Position numbers and translations under genes: made by a program. A stretch of 64,000 nucleotides of DNA from Cyclospora cayetanensis. Taxonomy: Eukaryota; Apicomplexa; Conoidasida; Eucoccidiorida; Eimeriidae. The stretch spans positions 186,001 to 250,000 of the forward strand of contig NW_020312480.1 in NCBI RefSeq assembly GCF_002999335.1, read 5' to 3'. The stretch's first letter is position 1. The number at the start of each line of letters is the position of its first letter. Below the pieces are notes generated by a model, which was given only the letters and a program-made list of their open reading frames with translations, did not search any database and was not told the origin of the DNA. Positions 32,088 through 43,700 of this stretch are shown here, piece after piece.

Positions 32088-35000
32088 AACAGGAGGTTCT
32101 GATTAACCCGCGTGGGCTTCATAGTCATTTAGCGGCTGGCGGGAGAGCATTTATGGGCTTGTTGCTTCCAGTAAGATGTGTGTTTCCGTTTGGTTCACAG
32201 CACTATTTGTCATGGATGATATTCTCTACGTTTTGGTGATTTTCTTTCCTCCGTTCAGCCTTGCCTGAAACATCTAAATATACCGAGGGATATTGCTTGA
32301 ACAGATTTTGGCTATTAGTAGTGAGGCGTTCTCAGGCATGATATCCATACATTCTTCCTTATTCCTCTGTTGGGCTTCAAAGTCACTTAGGCCGCATTCT
32401 TCGGCTGTATGTGCATGCGGAGACCACTATGAAAGCCGCAGGAGCACTGCTGAGCACGTGTGCATTTTCTTTCGTTTGTGCGTTTTAGTTTTATATGGTT
32501 CCTAATAGCAGAAGGTTTCACGTATTTCGGCTCTCTTATGATAGCAAGCCATCCCACCGCCACACTACCGTTGGTTTGGTGCCTCGTTTGTTGGTGGCTA
32601 GTGTGTGCGTTATTCTTGCCGTTGTATACCATTGACGGTTGACGCACAGATTTGCTTTCTCAGTCGTACTGTGTTCACGCTTCTGCGTTCCTGGGACGCG
32701 GCGACACTGTGGGGACTCTTCTGCCTCCCGGCACACAGGTGGCCTTGACGAAAAGGTACGGAACACGTAGGTGTTTGTTCTTGATATTGGGGAGAGGGAA
32801 GAAATAACGGGCAAAGCTACAAATAAGTACTTTCTGCTGCATGTATTCAGCTACAAACTAGGAAGGAATCAACTAATTGCTTGTCTGTACGTTTATCTTA
32901 ATCAATTTAGAACACTGCTAGATTGATACAATGAGACGCAATGTTGTGTGCCCATGCACGTGACGCCATGCCAAACTAACTGTGCATCTATGAAAGCCAG
33001 TGCCGCAACGCACTGGCTATGTGTTCTTTTTCCTTCATGGCGGGAGCTGTGTGGGCTACGAGCAGGGGAAAAAGGTAACGCATTTAAAGGACATTCAGCA
33101 GCCTTCTGAGAAGTTTTAAATAGGCCTTCCCTACGGAAACAGATGGGGCATTGTAGTTACCTTCCTAATTATCTGAACGTGTGTGGAGTAATGATTGTAC
33201 TATTCGCGCGTTTTTCTATGATCTTGAACAAATGCAGTAATGTGGTAAATGCCTTGATATAGTCTGACTTGTGGCACTGAATTTTCCAGAAAGCTGAGCT
33301 CTCGATGCCTGCATGACAGCCAGATGAACTAGGATGAAAGAGCCTTCACGCAGTAAGGCATGGGCGATTTCTCTCAAGTTATCGATGCGTGTTTTGGGTG
33401 GCAGATTGCCTTACGGGGAGATGACAATGCGTGTTACAATGTAAAATTACAGATGAGCAAGGTGTTCCCGATTCCCCCTGAGGTGCGCTTCTTGCTCCAG
33501 CGGTGATGAGGCTACAATTTATAACGCGAGTATTTCATATACAACAAACACGAAGAAGCGCGCAACCATTTTCACGGAAAAGGAACGAAAACGCTGGGGC
33601 CTGCTGCACACCTCTGCACCCTGCATAGCCATCGGAAGCCCCCGGCTTCTCCCCCACAAACGCTGCATTGTGATGCGAGCTGTTGCGTCCTCTGCGCTTG
33701 CACTTCTTGCCTTCTGCCACTTTGTGGCAGAAGCATGGTTTTTTGTAAAATACTTTTGGGAGGAATGGCTTCATATGGTCTGAAGAGAGTATTGTCCTCT
33801 GCGTGAGTGTCCAGGGACGAGGCTTAGTTGGGCGTGTGGGGAACAGCGCTGGCGGTCTCGTTCTTCGGGAGCGGTAGTTTGGATCAAGAAGATTGAATGC
33901 GCGGGAAGAAGGTGCAAAATTGCCGAGGGCGTGTGCAGGGAATGCTAGACTGAGGTGAGCTTAAACACACGTCCACCACGCATTTGCTGCACATCCTCAT
34001 GCACTCCCAAGGTGTTGCGCGTGGTGTGAATGAGTTGTTGCTTACTTCTTGGCGTGTTTTCTTTTTTCTGTGACGTGCCAACCGCGGCTAATAGCTCCGC
34101 ATTTTTGCACCGCGGTGGAGGTGCATAAACTATTTTTATTTGGTGTACGCTTGGGTGTTTGCGGATGATAACGATGGATGTGACTGCCAGTCGCGTTTCG
34201 GAGTACTGAAGAACGATCCATCAATGCTGCCTTCCTTCTGAGACTCACGCCCGCTAATTTCGCGTTCCGCGATGATGCATTCTTAGAAATCCAACCCCGA
34301 CGCTTCGGCTCTGGGGAGCAGTTTACAACCGAGCTTTTTAACCCTGAGCAGCTATGCATGTTTGCTGTGTCATCCGTTTCTATGTTCTAGCGACTGATGA
34401 TAGCTTACTGCAGGTCCGTAGCTCACGCTGTGACGATGCTACGTCATATCCTCTAAGAAGTGCTGATCGCCACAATCGCACCAGCGTGTTTCCAGTTTCT
34501 TCTCGTTTCCCGTTTCGGTGTATCGGCTTTGAGGATGAGTCGTTAGCTATCTGTCAATCATCTGCCCACTGATGAGACACATCCCATTGTACTCTGACCC
34601 GAGTTGCCGGTCCATTTGTTCTTCATGCCTTCCGAGTCTAGATGTTACCGCCAGCCTCGGCGCGTCGAAGGCTCTTCTCAGTTTCCTGTTCGAGTCGAGT
34701 TCAAAGAGCGCCACAGACGATTCGGCGGCCACGGGTGGCGAGGCGCTTTCTTTGCTCGTGGCTGTCCTTGTCAATATGTGTCCGCGACAGTCGACTTGCC
34801 ACATTGGAAAAGTCTCGTTTCTTGCGGGGGAAAGCCAGCCCGTAGGGCCGGCCGTTCAAGTTCTTGGAGCTCGTTTTTCCCGCGTCTTGTGCGTGGTGTA
34901 TGCGCAGCTTCTGGCTCCCGTTTCTCTGCTGCGATTCGGCTGGGGCAGCCGGCGAGACACGTCATAGCGTCCGTACGGAGCGCGCATGCGCGCTTTTCTT

Positions 35001-35957
35001 GCTATGGGGAAAGTCCCCGGGCCAGTCGGCCGTAAGGGTCAGGAGGCGATCTCCGCCGGCTCATGAATGCGCTGCGGGAGAGGAGCATCTTCTCTCCCCC
35101 CTGTGACCTCTGGGAGAAGGGGCAGCAGCGCTCCTGGGTTTCTAGCCGTTGGAGAGCATTCCGAGCTCTCCGCCTATCAGGAGTGAGCTTATGTGTTTGG
35201 TCTCGTCAGGGAGACTAACTGAATGGGGCTTACGTCCGAGCTGCCCCTCGCATCAGCTGCACTTCGCAGCAGCAGCAGTGCGTTCCGGTTTTTGAACGCC
35301 CTTGTTGTGCGTCGAACACCGTTCGTCGTGCTCTTCTTCCGATGCAAGAATACAGAAAGAATGGAACCAGGTGACGAACGCGTACTGGGGGCCTCGGTGC
35401 GTGGCGGAGCCTGGGTTTCTCTGCAGCCGTACTAGGCGCTGCCACGAAAGGGTTTTCGTGGCAAAGCCGCATGCAGAGGGGAGGGTCTGAGATGCCGTCG
35501 AGCCGCTAGCGCGGCAACGCCGCAAGGCGTTGGTCCTTCACCAGAAAGTCGCCGCTGGTCTCTCGCGAACGCGAGAGACGGCCGCTTGAAAGGGGGGACT
35601 GGCAAGGTAGCAGCACTTGTTCCCTCCTTTGCTTGCCAAAGGGGGGAGGCAGGGGGTTGCACGTGAGTTCAATACCCGGGACGCTTTTGTCTCCTCAAGG
35701 GAGAAAAAATGCGACCTTTCGATTCAGACTACTCCCGCTGCGCGCCAACAGCTCATCCATTTCGTGTTTGTATCCATTCTCTTGTTTTTTTCCATCGTTT
35801 TTGCTCCCTCGAGAGGGAAGGACTCTCGCGAGTAGGCGAATATGGCTCTGGGCCAATCGATGCCGTTTTCGTCATTAAAAAGTGCCCTTTGGTAGTCGAA
35901 AGCTGTCGAGACCATGGATGCACTTGCTGGTAGAGATAGCTGAGAAACGGCTGGCAT
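32088..35957. other. Long gene-poor region
   Basis: About 3.9 kb without a supported gene. From 32.1 to 34.5 kb the sequence is AT-richer with only short ORFs. From 34.57 to 35.7 kb it becomes GC- and CpG-rich, with overlapping ORFs on both strands (for example 34572-34967 + and 34771-34965 -). I could not decide between them. This could hold an exon or a 5' region, but no motif supports a call. Confidence 0.45.
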
Positions 35958-37301
35958 CTAGTGCTGCGAACTCCTGCATGCGTTCTGCCCCGTTTGGGGC
36001 TCCTCTAGCCATAAGCCGCGCTTGAAGAGGCTCAGCACGAGCTGTTCGACAGATTTCCGATGTTGCATCTCAGCTGTAAGGAGTAGGCGACCAGGTTGAT
36101 CAGCAGTCCCGTGGGAACGACTGCTTACAGAGGTCGATCGTACGGGTTGTTGCTGCTGACGGCGCCTACGTGCCTGAACGGCTCGCGGGTTCGACTGCCC
36201 CTGGGAGTCTTTTTGCTGTCGCAAAGATCCAGCGCGCTGTTCATCTTTTACCAGGGTCCCTATAGGTTTACCGCGCTTCCCTTGTGCTGATGAGGCACAC
36301 GACCGAAGGGCTGAAGCAGCGCTAGGCTGGTCCGAGGTGGTGGTGTCGCTTGCGTTTCTAGACGCTGGTGTCTCACGTAGTGCGGCGGATACTGATGTTT
36401 TCTCCCGTATCGCCGCGAGCTGTCGTTGTAGCCACGCAGGGCGCATGCGCTTTAAGGCCTGTTTGTCTGCCTCTGAAGCAGCAATAGTTGCCTGGCGGTC
36501 GTGCTCCTCTAACAGGGTAAGCAGAGCGAGGGGAAGCGCCTCGTGAGCCTCCTCCGCTTCGAAACCCCCACAGGGACTAGTCTGGAGGGCTGTTCCACCT
36601 GCTACTGCAGATAACGGCTGCTCCCTGACGATATCAGCTCCATCCGAGCCGTCCCCAAGAGCTGTTTCGCCGCTACTTTCCCGTCCAGAAGGCTGCTGCT
36701 GCGGCAGGGCCCAGGAGAGCTGCTGTAGCAGCAGCTCAAGGTCGGCTGCTTCGTGCTGCTTTCCCTTGCTACCTACGCCATGAGTTGCATGCTGGGGAGT
36801 TTCCAAAGGAGTGCTAGTTGGAAGGGGATCTGGGGGAAGGGCCTGTATCACGACAAAAGAGCCAGCAGGTGAACTGTTTTGTTGATCGTGATCGTACTGA
36901 AGGGCACATGACGGCGGAGACGTCCCTTTCCAGCCTGCTGCTGGTGTGTCATCATCCGCTGCTGTTCGTTCTACTGCTGATGTTTTTGTAGCTGCTGGCT
37001 TGCGAGCAGCGGCAGCAGCAGCAGCAGCAGCCCTCGCCCGCTGTTTTTTGAGGCTAATAAAGAATAACTCTCGAGGCTGCTTCGCGGTGCCTCCAGTACT
37101 TCTGAGCCCTGATCTATGCGTGGACAGGGCTGTTCCTTCTGTGTTGGTTGTGTCTCCTCTACTAGAAGCTGTTGTTATTTCATCTACACGTGGGATGCGG
37201 CGTTCTGCCAACCTCAGCCGCTGCTTTCGCGCCTTGTTGTTAGCTAATTGCAGTGCTCGAAAACGCCTTATTACTTCTACGGGCGTAAAAAGGGTCTCCA
37301 T
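35958..37301 (-). CDS. Single-exon hypothetical protein, Ala/Ser/Gln-rich
   Basis: A 447-residue ORF opens METLFTPVEVIRRFRALQL followed by a basic helix (NNKARKQRLRLAERR). The middle is low-complexity with poly-Ala and poly-Gln. A well-formed C-terminal part follows, with helical acidic/basic patches (LTLLEEHDRQATIAASEAD, RPAWLQRQLAAIREK) and a conserved-looking end (MQHRKSVEQLVLSLFKRG). The basic clusters suggest a nuclear or nucleic-acid-associated protein, but no domain is recognisable. The ATG at 37301 is the first in frame. Extension by splicing at the 3' end cannot be ruled out. Confidence 0.68.
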   Translation of the reverse strand: METLFTPVEVIRRFRALQLANNKARKQRLRLAERRIPRVDEITTASSRGDTTNTEGTALSTHRSGLRSTGGTAKQPRELFFISLKKQRARAAAAAAAAARKPAATKTSAVERTAADDDTPAAGWKGTSPPSCALQYDHDQQNSSPAGSFVVIQALPPDPLPTSTPLETPQHATHGVGSKGKQHEAADLELLLQQLSWALPQQQPSGRESSGETALGDGSDGADIVREQPLSAVAGGTALQTSPCGGFEAEEAHEALPLALLTLLEEHDRQATIAASEADKQALKRMRPAWLQRQLAAIREKTSVSAALRETPASRNASDTTTSDQPSAASALRSCASSAQGKRGKPIGTLVKDEQRAGSLRQQKDSQGQSNPRAVQARRRRQQQQPVRSTSVSSRSHGTADQPGRLLLTAEMQHRKSVEQLVLSLFKRGLWLEEPQTGQNACRSSQH

Positions 37302-39251
37302 TGTGCCCGTTGCTCCTCCCCATCCGTACGGTTCCGCCTTTGTAGAATTTCAAACACCGTGTTCAGGCACTAAAATAAGGTTCCGAGATGCGTGGGTGTC
37401 TCTGAGCCTCTGCTTTCGTCTTATTCTTGATCGCTGGGAGCTCTTCGTTCTGATTCTTCTCTATTTTCGATTTGCTCCTAGTGTAAGGCCGTGTTTTATT
37501 GCAAAATTCCAACGGGTGAATGCCGTGCGGTGCTAACAAGAAAGCTCTTGCAAGCAGGAACCGCTCTTGTCTGTCCCCATATGCCCCCGCAGCTACCCGA
37601 TTTTACTGCTCCAGCTTCTTAGGCTTCATTGGCTTCCTGACGAAACGGGAAACAGCTAAAGCCTGTCTGCCTATGCAGCTGCTCATGAGTCCCCCATGGC
37701 CTAGGGATGATATATACGGACTTCAGGGGTCCCAGTAGGGGCCAAGAGCCTTATTTAGTCTAATTGTGCTTTAGGAAAGCGCATAAACCCCTTAAAGGTC
37801 TAAAGAAAAGAGTATTCATGGCAGACACTGGGAGGAGTTCCTTGTGCAGTTCTTTGTGCTGTATGCTTCGTGCACCCTGAATAAGCTGGTTTTTAGTTTT
37901 TCAGTTCTATCCTCTCGAATACTAACTGAAATGACTTTACCTAAATATTCAAATCCTCAGCTATGGGTCACGAACCTCATCTGCTAGGGGGCTCCAGCTA
38001 GCGAAGGCTCGCTGTCTGACTTAGGGTCACCTGACTGGCTGCAAAGCAGCACCTTTGGCCCCGTTCCCACGTGTAGACATAGGTAAAATCAAAAAAGTCT
38101 TTTCGTCCTTCGGGCTTTCTATCATTGCATGCCTCTGGTATATACCTAGTGTTCTCATACGCACGCATCGACGTGCTAGTGGATATCAATGCATGTGTAC
38201 AAGCTGCTGTTTGGCAGTAGTTTTTTGTTGCCTAGTTCCCTACCTTTATCTGTTTTCTCCAACACATTTGCTTTTCTTGAAAACATTGAAAGATAATGGC
38301 GCATGGGCTGAAATCCGAGACCGTAGATTGGTTTTGGAAAAGACTCTCCAGTGAAGCTAGCACAAAACTCACGCTTGTCTTTGTGTTCGTTTACGTCGAG
38401 GGATTTTCTATGTACTCTGAGGTTCGCTTCCCTGGAAGTGGCTTCTTAGGGATTTTTTGACTCTACAGAAGGACGAAGATCGATGTTTTGAAGCAAGTGG
38501 TTCGCCGCCGTTTTTGTTGGATGAACCAAACTTTCCTAGATTGTGAGACGCTTACGGCAGACGCCTGCTGGCCGTGTACTGTACTGGTATGCGGCAGGAG
38601 CTAAAACCATATCCCGAAGGAACACGGCTATTCTTTGTGTTAGTGTAACGCGATGGCGTTTGCATAAATAATGCCATCACCTAGTACATCATAACTTCAG
38701 CCAGACGAACGTGATGTCGCTTTTTCTTCCAGCGTAGAGACAATCTACGCGCTTTCTTGGTGTGGCCGATGAAGTGTACCTACAGAGGACCTCCCAATCG
38801 TAGCTGGGGGCAGGTGGTTCCACTTAGCTGAATCCCCGTAAAACCTGGTGTAAGCCAGTCCCGTCAAGATGCCCTAATTTGATAACGAATCAGACCTCTA
38901 GAAACATAATCGGCAGTACTTCTTTGATGTTTTTCTTGCGCAACGCATTCAAGGAAGACACGACTCGCGTCGCCTCAGCCAAGGTTTTCCGCTGGTCCCC
39001 AACAGAGGCGTAGCCCTGTCGCTGATGCAGCGATCCTACTGTTACTGCAATAGCAACTCTGCAACAGTTTTTCGATAAAAGCTAACTGCTTACAAAGTGG
39101 CGAGCATGGTAAGACAGGAGGAAGTACAACGAAGACCCAGTGGCCACCCTAGTTTCCCCCAATCCCCGGAGGCACTCCTTCAACACTTCCGCACAACTCT
39201 ATGGGAGAATGCCATTGGAGCAGCTTTTTCTGCCAGCACTGCTAGGGCAGA
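37302..39251. other. Intergenic, no supported gene
   Basis: An ORF at 38055-38354 (+) has hydrophobic patches but no start context or motif that persuades me. No repeats of note. Confidence 0.5.
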
Positions 39252-42200
39252 TCAGGCTGAGAACAGGCACGCCCTCCGCAGCAGCCTCCCCCTCCAGTTC
39301 AAAAGATGTCTGAGGGACCCTAATGAGGGCTTTGCTACGGCGGTAGGCACAGCCTTTGCAGCTGCAACAGCCTCTCCCGATGCCCCCGCCATAGGACACG
39401 TCGGTTTGTTTGTACTCACTGGCTCTGGCTTCTCGTGCTGCCGCTCCTGTGTCTCTCCTAGAAGCAAGAGCCGCCAATTGCGGGTTGCTATGACATCGCT
39501 GCAAGAAGCGAGTAAACGTGCCCTTTCAGGCTCCAGATGATCCTGGTAGAGCTGCTGCTGCAACTGGTCCTGCGGGCGATAGTGGTGACTGGGGGACTGC
39601 GAGCCAGTGGAGGAAGTGGCAGCCTCCCCAGCCTTGCCTTGGACCGTGAGAAGGCGCACGCTCCTTGCCAACTGCAGCGCCTCGTTTGAGTCTTCTGCAG
39701 CCGCGCTTGCTGCCGCAGCCGCCGCAGAAGCGAAGCTGCCAGCCACAGCAGCGGGCGAGTTTGGCCCCAAGGGGACAGGACGCCTTCTTCCCGAGACGGA
39801 ACCCGAGGTGCTGCAGCCGTTGCTGCCTCGCGGAGAAGACAGGGTTGACGCCTGCTGCTGCTGCTGGATGTGCGAAAGCTGCTGCTGTTGCTGCAACACA
39901 GACCACAGTTCAGCCCCTGCAGCAGAGCCCCCACAAAGAGGAGTCCCCTCAGAAGCGCTGAGGGAGCCGCGTGCTGCAAGCATCAGCCCATCGGTGGCTT
40001 GCTGCTGCAGGTGTTGCTGCTGCAGAAACAGCTCACGCTGCCGCTGCAGCACAAGTCCGTCTGCCGCCGCATACGCATGCGCGTGGGAGCCACCCAAGGA
40101 GCCGCTGGGGTCGTGGTGAGCTAAGGCGGCAGCAAGAGCAGCAGCAGCCGCAGCAGCTCCTGCGTCCGAGGCTCCGACGCCTAGCGAGACACTGGAGAGC
40201 AGAGGCACGGAGGAGCGAGCGCTGTTTTCCTTGCTGGTGCCTTCTCCTGCGGATGCCGCGCTGCAGCGCGAGCCGAAGGCTTCCCTCCTGCTGCTACGCC
40301 TCTCGACGGGGCAGTCTTGGGGAGTAGTGCTCCAGTCTGTTCCTCCTGCTGCGCCACTGGAGGCGACTCCGCGGGGAGACGCTCGGGTGCGTCGCTGCGG
40401 CAAAGGCGCTGGCGGTCCTGAAGACGTGGTATCTGTCGACTCCTCTCCATCTGTAGTGGCAGTCGCGTCTGCTGCTGCAGTCGCTGCATGACTTGCCCCA
40501 GCAGCAGCAGCAGCAGCCGCAGCAGCCGCAGCCGCAGCAGCGGCAGACCGCGTTGTTCGCGGAGCCTCACTACGCAGCTCCCGCGACTGCTCCCGCGACT
40601 GCTGTTGCTGCTGCTGTTCAGAGGGGTGCGTGGCGAACCGAGAGGTCGGGGAGCCTCCCGGCCCGTCTGTGCAACTCCTGTGGCGAGACGCCTCCTCAAG
40701 ACTCCTAGAAGCAGCTGTCTCCGGAGGCCCCTTCGAAGTCGTCGTAGAGTGGAAACCCGCAGCCGCCGAATCTAGCGGTTCCGCCCTTTGGAGAGCTGAG
40801 AAGCCTCGGCGTTCCGCCCGCCTGCTGCCCTTGTTGCTGCTGCTGTCGGCTGCAGGCTCTCTGGCAGGAGACTTGGGGAGAGTCGCAGGGGTCACCCCGC
40901 CTCCCCCCCCTCCCGCATTGCTGCTGCTGGTGGCAGCACTGGCAGCCCCCCCTTCGGAGGCGCCACAGAGCCTGTCGCGATTCGAGGGGCCCTGCGCAGT
41001 CGTCGAATGGTGACTGCCGCTACTCCTCGCGACGAGGCTGGCGTTGCGACCGTCGCTGGGAGTGTCGACGCATGCGTCGCTCCTGCCGCTTGCAGCAGCT
41101 CTTGCAGCTGCTGCACCTCCTCCGTCGAACCCCGATCCGCGCGGCGCCTTGCCTGTCTGGAGCTGCTCTTTTTCTTCTGCAGCCGCACCAGGAGAGACGT
41201 CGGAGAGGCCTTGCTGCGGCTGCATCCGCGCGCTCCTGCTTTGCTGAGGCATCGCCTTGCCGGCATGGCCATGAGCACCAGATTTCGTAGAAGCCTTCTT
41301 GCTGCTGCTGCCACTACTGCTGCTGGTGCTGCTCGCTTCGCTGCTGGTGCTGCTTCTGTCAGTGCCTCTCTGGCCAGTGGCTTCCTTCCGCACAGACCTC
41401 GCGCTTCGCTTGAGTGCCTCGGCTGCAGCTGAAGACGCCGCTCCTCCTCGAAGAGGCCCCCCACTCGTCTCCGTCCCTCCTCCCCCTCCCGCGGCAGCAG
41501 CAGCGGAATCTCCGCTGCTGCCCTTGAGCGCCGCGCTGCTGCTGTTGCGAGAGCCTGAAGCTCCTCCGCCTTTGGGATTGCTAGTGCTCGTGGCGCCTGA
41601 CTCTTCATCGCCAGAGAAGCAGCCGTGATGCATGTGGCTGCTGCTGGCGCCTGAAGCGGCCGCTGCCGCAGTAGCAGGAGCAGCAGCGGGCCCGCTGCTG
41701 TGCGAGCTGCTCTTCCCCTTGCTAGCATGGCTGCTGCTCGAGCTACTGGAATTCGTACTGCTTTTCCGCTTCGGGCTTAGTGACGCATGCCGCTCGCTGC
41801 TCAGGGCACTGCGACACCCGCTGTTGCTGTTGCTGCTGCCGCTGCCGCTGGCAGGGTGCGCTGCTGATGCAAGTGAGACCGCAGAGCTGCTCCCCCCGTC
41901 TCCGAAAGCGCCTTCTTCTGCGTCACGCCCGTCCTTCGCTGCCTTCCGCTTGTTGCTGCTGCTGCTGCTATCGCCGCTGCTGCTGCTGCCTGGCGGCTCG
42001 GCTTTGGTGCCCCCTGCAGCCGCTGTCGAAGTGGGGGTGGAGCGCTTCACCGCTCCCCCCCGACGATCCTCGTCGCTGGAATCGGCGATGCGGGAGTGCT
42101 TTCGCTTGGTGTGCGGTGCCTCCGCGCTGCTGCTGCTGCTGCTGCTCGACGTCTTGTGATCGCTAGCAGCAGTGCTCCTCTCCGTCTTTGCTCTGCCTCC

Positions 42201-42482
42201 CCCGCCGTCTGCATGCCCCGCGGCAGCGGCTCCCTGCGCAGTCGAAGAGGCCGCTGTTGCCGAGCTGCTGCCGCTGCATGCCGCAGCAGTAGCGGATGTG
42301 GACGCCGCGGAAGCACCCGAGGGAGCCCGCCGCTGCTGCTCCTCTGCCGCCATCTTCGCAAACATGGCCTCATAGTAACGAATCTTGCGGAGTTCTCTTT
42401 CACTCAGCTGCGGCACAAACACCTTGTCGGCCTCCCCCGCGTCTCCTGACTCCGAAGGGGTGCTGCCCTTGCCGTCAGCCAT
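39252..42482 (-). CDS. Large Ser/Ala/Gln-rich protein, probably nuclear
   Basis: The frame is open from 42896, but the ATG at 42480-42482 (MADGKGSTPSESGDAGEADK) is the likely start, because the sequence upstream looks like untranslated leader in frame. It gives about 1076 residues. Only the N-terminal segment FVPQLSERELRKIRYYEAMF and the C-terminal region near LEPERARLLASCSDVIATR look structured. The rest is poly-Ser, poly-Ala, poly-Gly and poly-Gln with scattered basic motifs (TKRKHSR, SPKRKS, NKRKAAK) that could serve as nuclear localisation signals. No domain is recognised. A perfect donor, CCA|GTGAGT at 39420/39419, lies before the stop, so the true 3' end may be spliced. Confidence 0.72.
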   Translation of the reverse strand: MADGKGSTPSESGDAGEADKVFVPQLSERELRKIRYYEAMFAKMAAEEQQRRAPSGASAASTSATAAACSGSSSATAASSTAQGAAAAGHADGGGGRAKTERSTAASDHKTSSSSSSSSAEAPHTKRKHSRIADSSDEDRRGGAVKRSTPTSTAAAGGTKAEPPGSSSSGDSSSSSNKRKAAKDGRDAEEGAFGDGGSSSAVSLASAAHPASGSGSSNSNSGCRSALSSERHASLSPKRKSSTNSSSSSSSHASKGKSSSHSSGPAAAPATAAAAASGASSSHMHHGCFSGDEESGATSTSNPKGGGASGSRNSSSAALKGSSGDSAAAAAGGGGGTETSGGPLRGGAASSAAAEALKRSARSVRKEATGQRGTDRSSTSSEASSTSSSSGSSSKKASTKSGAHGHAGKAMPQQSRSARMQPQQGLSDVSPGAAAEEKEQLQTGKAPRGSGFDGGGAAAARAAASGRSDACVDTPSDGRNASLVARSSGSHHSTTAQGPSNRDRLCGASEGGAASAATSSSNAGGGGGGVTPATLPKSPAREPAADSSSNKGSRRAERRGFSALQRAEPLDSAAAGFHSTTTSKGPPETAASRSLEEASRHRSCTDGPGGSPTSRFATHPSEQQQQQQSREQSRELRSEAPRTTRSAAAAAAAAAAAAAAAGASHAATAAADATATTDGEESTDTTSSGPPAPLPQRRTRASPRGVASSGAAGGTDWSTTPQDCPVERRSSRREAFGSRCSAASAGEGTSKENSARSSVPLLSSVSLGVGASDAGAAAAAAALAAALAHHDPSGSLGGSHAHAYAAADGLVLQRQRELFLQQQHLQQQATDGLMLAARGSLSASEGTPLCGGSAAGAELWSVLQQQQQLSHIQQQQQASTLSSPRGSNGCSTSGSVSGRRRPVPLGPNSPAAVAGSFASAAAAAASAAAEDSNEALQLARSVRLLTVQGKAGEAATSSTGSQSPSHHYRPQDQLQQQLYQDHLEPERARLLASCSDVIATRNWRLLLLGETQERQHEKPEPVSTNKPTCPMAGASGEAVAAAKAVPTAVAKPSLGSLRHLLNWRGRLLRRACLFSA

Positions 42483-43700
42483 CCTGGCGCTGCTCCCACG
42501 GCAGCACCTGCTGCCGGAACCGCTGAACAGTTGCTGGTGCCGAGAAAGCCGCTGCTCTGTGGATGGACTGACGTCTGCGCGAAGCTTTTGTGGCTGTAAT
42601 GTGGATGCAGCGGCTAGTTCTGCCTCTCCTGAGCAAGCGGCCGGTTCTTCGATCCAACAGGGCACTCGAAGACATGGACCGTCGCTGCAGGCGAGTCGCC
42701 GCGGCAACGGACAGCTCGCACGGGCTGAACAAGAGCTAAAGGCCAAAGCGACTGCGGCTGACAATGCGCAGATAGACCCTTTGAGTTGCCGCGTAGAGCG
42801 CTGATGCTGCTGACCTGCATGCAGCAAGCGGGAACCCCGGCACGTGAAGGACTGACTAATGGCGACGAGGATCCAGTGACAGCCCCTTAACTGCAACGCC
42901 TTTGCACTGAATTCCTTATTTGAAGAGGCAACGCGGCTTGCCGCAAGCTCCTGCTTCCGCTTCTCGCGCAGAGTGGTAGCTGCAGCGTGACCAGCCCCAG
43001 GAACCCTTAGGACAGTCCCGAGTTGCTGAACTGGCGCCGGATGGAGGAGTCAAAAAGAGGCTGTGCGACCGTCTCTGAAGCCTCGAGGAGCATATGACGC
43101 GATATTTTGACTGCTCTTTGCCTCCTCCTCCGGTCCTAGCTCTTCCTGTGGAACATGCTTTACCCCTATGAGCAGCGCCTCCGCAACCTCCAGCAGCAGC
43201 GGCACCACCAGCGCAGCGTCCAACAGTTTTTCCTCCTGCACACAAGACCCCGTTTTCCAGCCTCCTATCGCGGCTGTACACCTGTTCGCGCTTCGCGCTG
43301 CCTGCCCAACAAATCAGCGGAGTCCTCTTGTCCTCTTCCCTCCATCGGAAATGCAAGACACCTGAGGAACGCCAACACCCTATAAAGCAGCCGTTTCAAT
43401 CGCAACGACTACGTCACTAGCTGCAGTCGCAGCTCCCCCTCTCTGCCCTGTGTGTGCGTATGTATATGTGTATATATATGCGCGCGCTACCACGTGCACA
43501 CCAAGGCCGCTTCTAGCCGTCTCCCCTCCTCCCTCCCCGTCTCCCCCACAGCCTTTCTCAAGACTCGGTGTGTAGGGAGAACCAGGAGATCTCCTTGACC
43601 AACCCCACCCCCCCACTATCGGGTTGTGCCAAATTGAAAAGCGTTGCTCTTCGTGCTGCTTCTGGTAGCTTGGAAGCTCGGAAGCGCGTTCCCTCGTCAA
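42483..43700. other. Divergent intergenic region
   Basis: This region lies between the Ser-rich gene (-) and the signal-peptide gene (+). It holds a plus-strand ORF at 43155-43385 (MLYPYEQRLRNLQQQRHH...) and an antisense one. Neither is convincing. A short TATATG/CATATA tract lies near 43465. Confidence 0.45.

Noticed and set aside
34572..35035. Overlapping ORFs on both strands in a CpG-rich block
   Set aside because: Both strands look equally plausible, and no motif or phase-matched exon could be found.
43155..43385. 76-codon plus-strand ORF (MLYPYEQRLRNLQ...)
   Set aside because: Its start resembles a protein, but the second half does not, and no donor or acceptor links it to a downstream exon.
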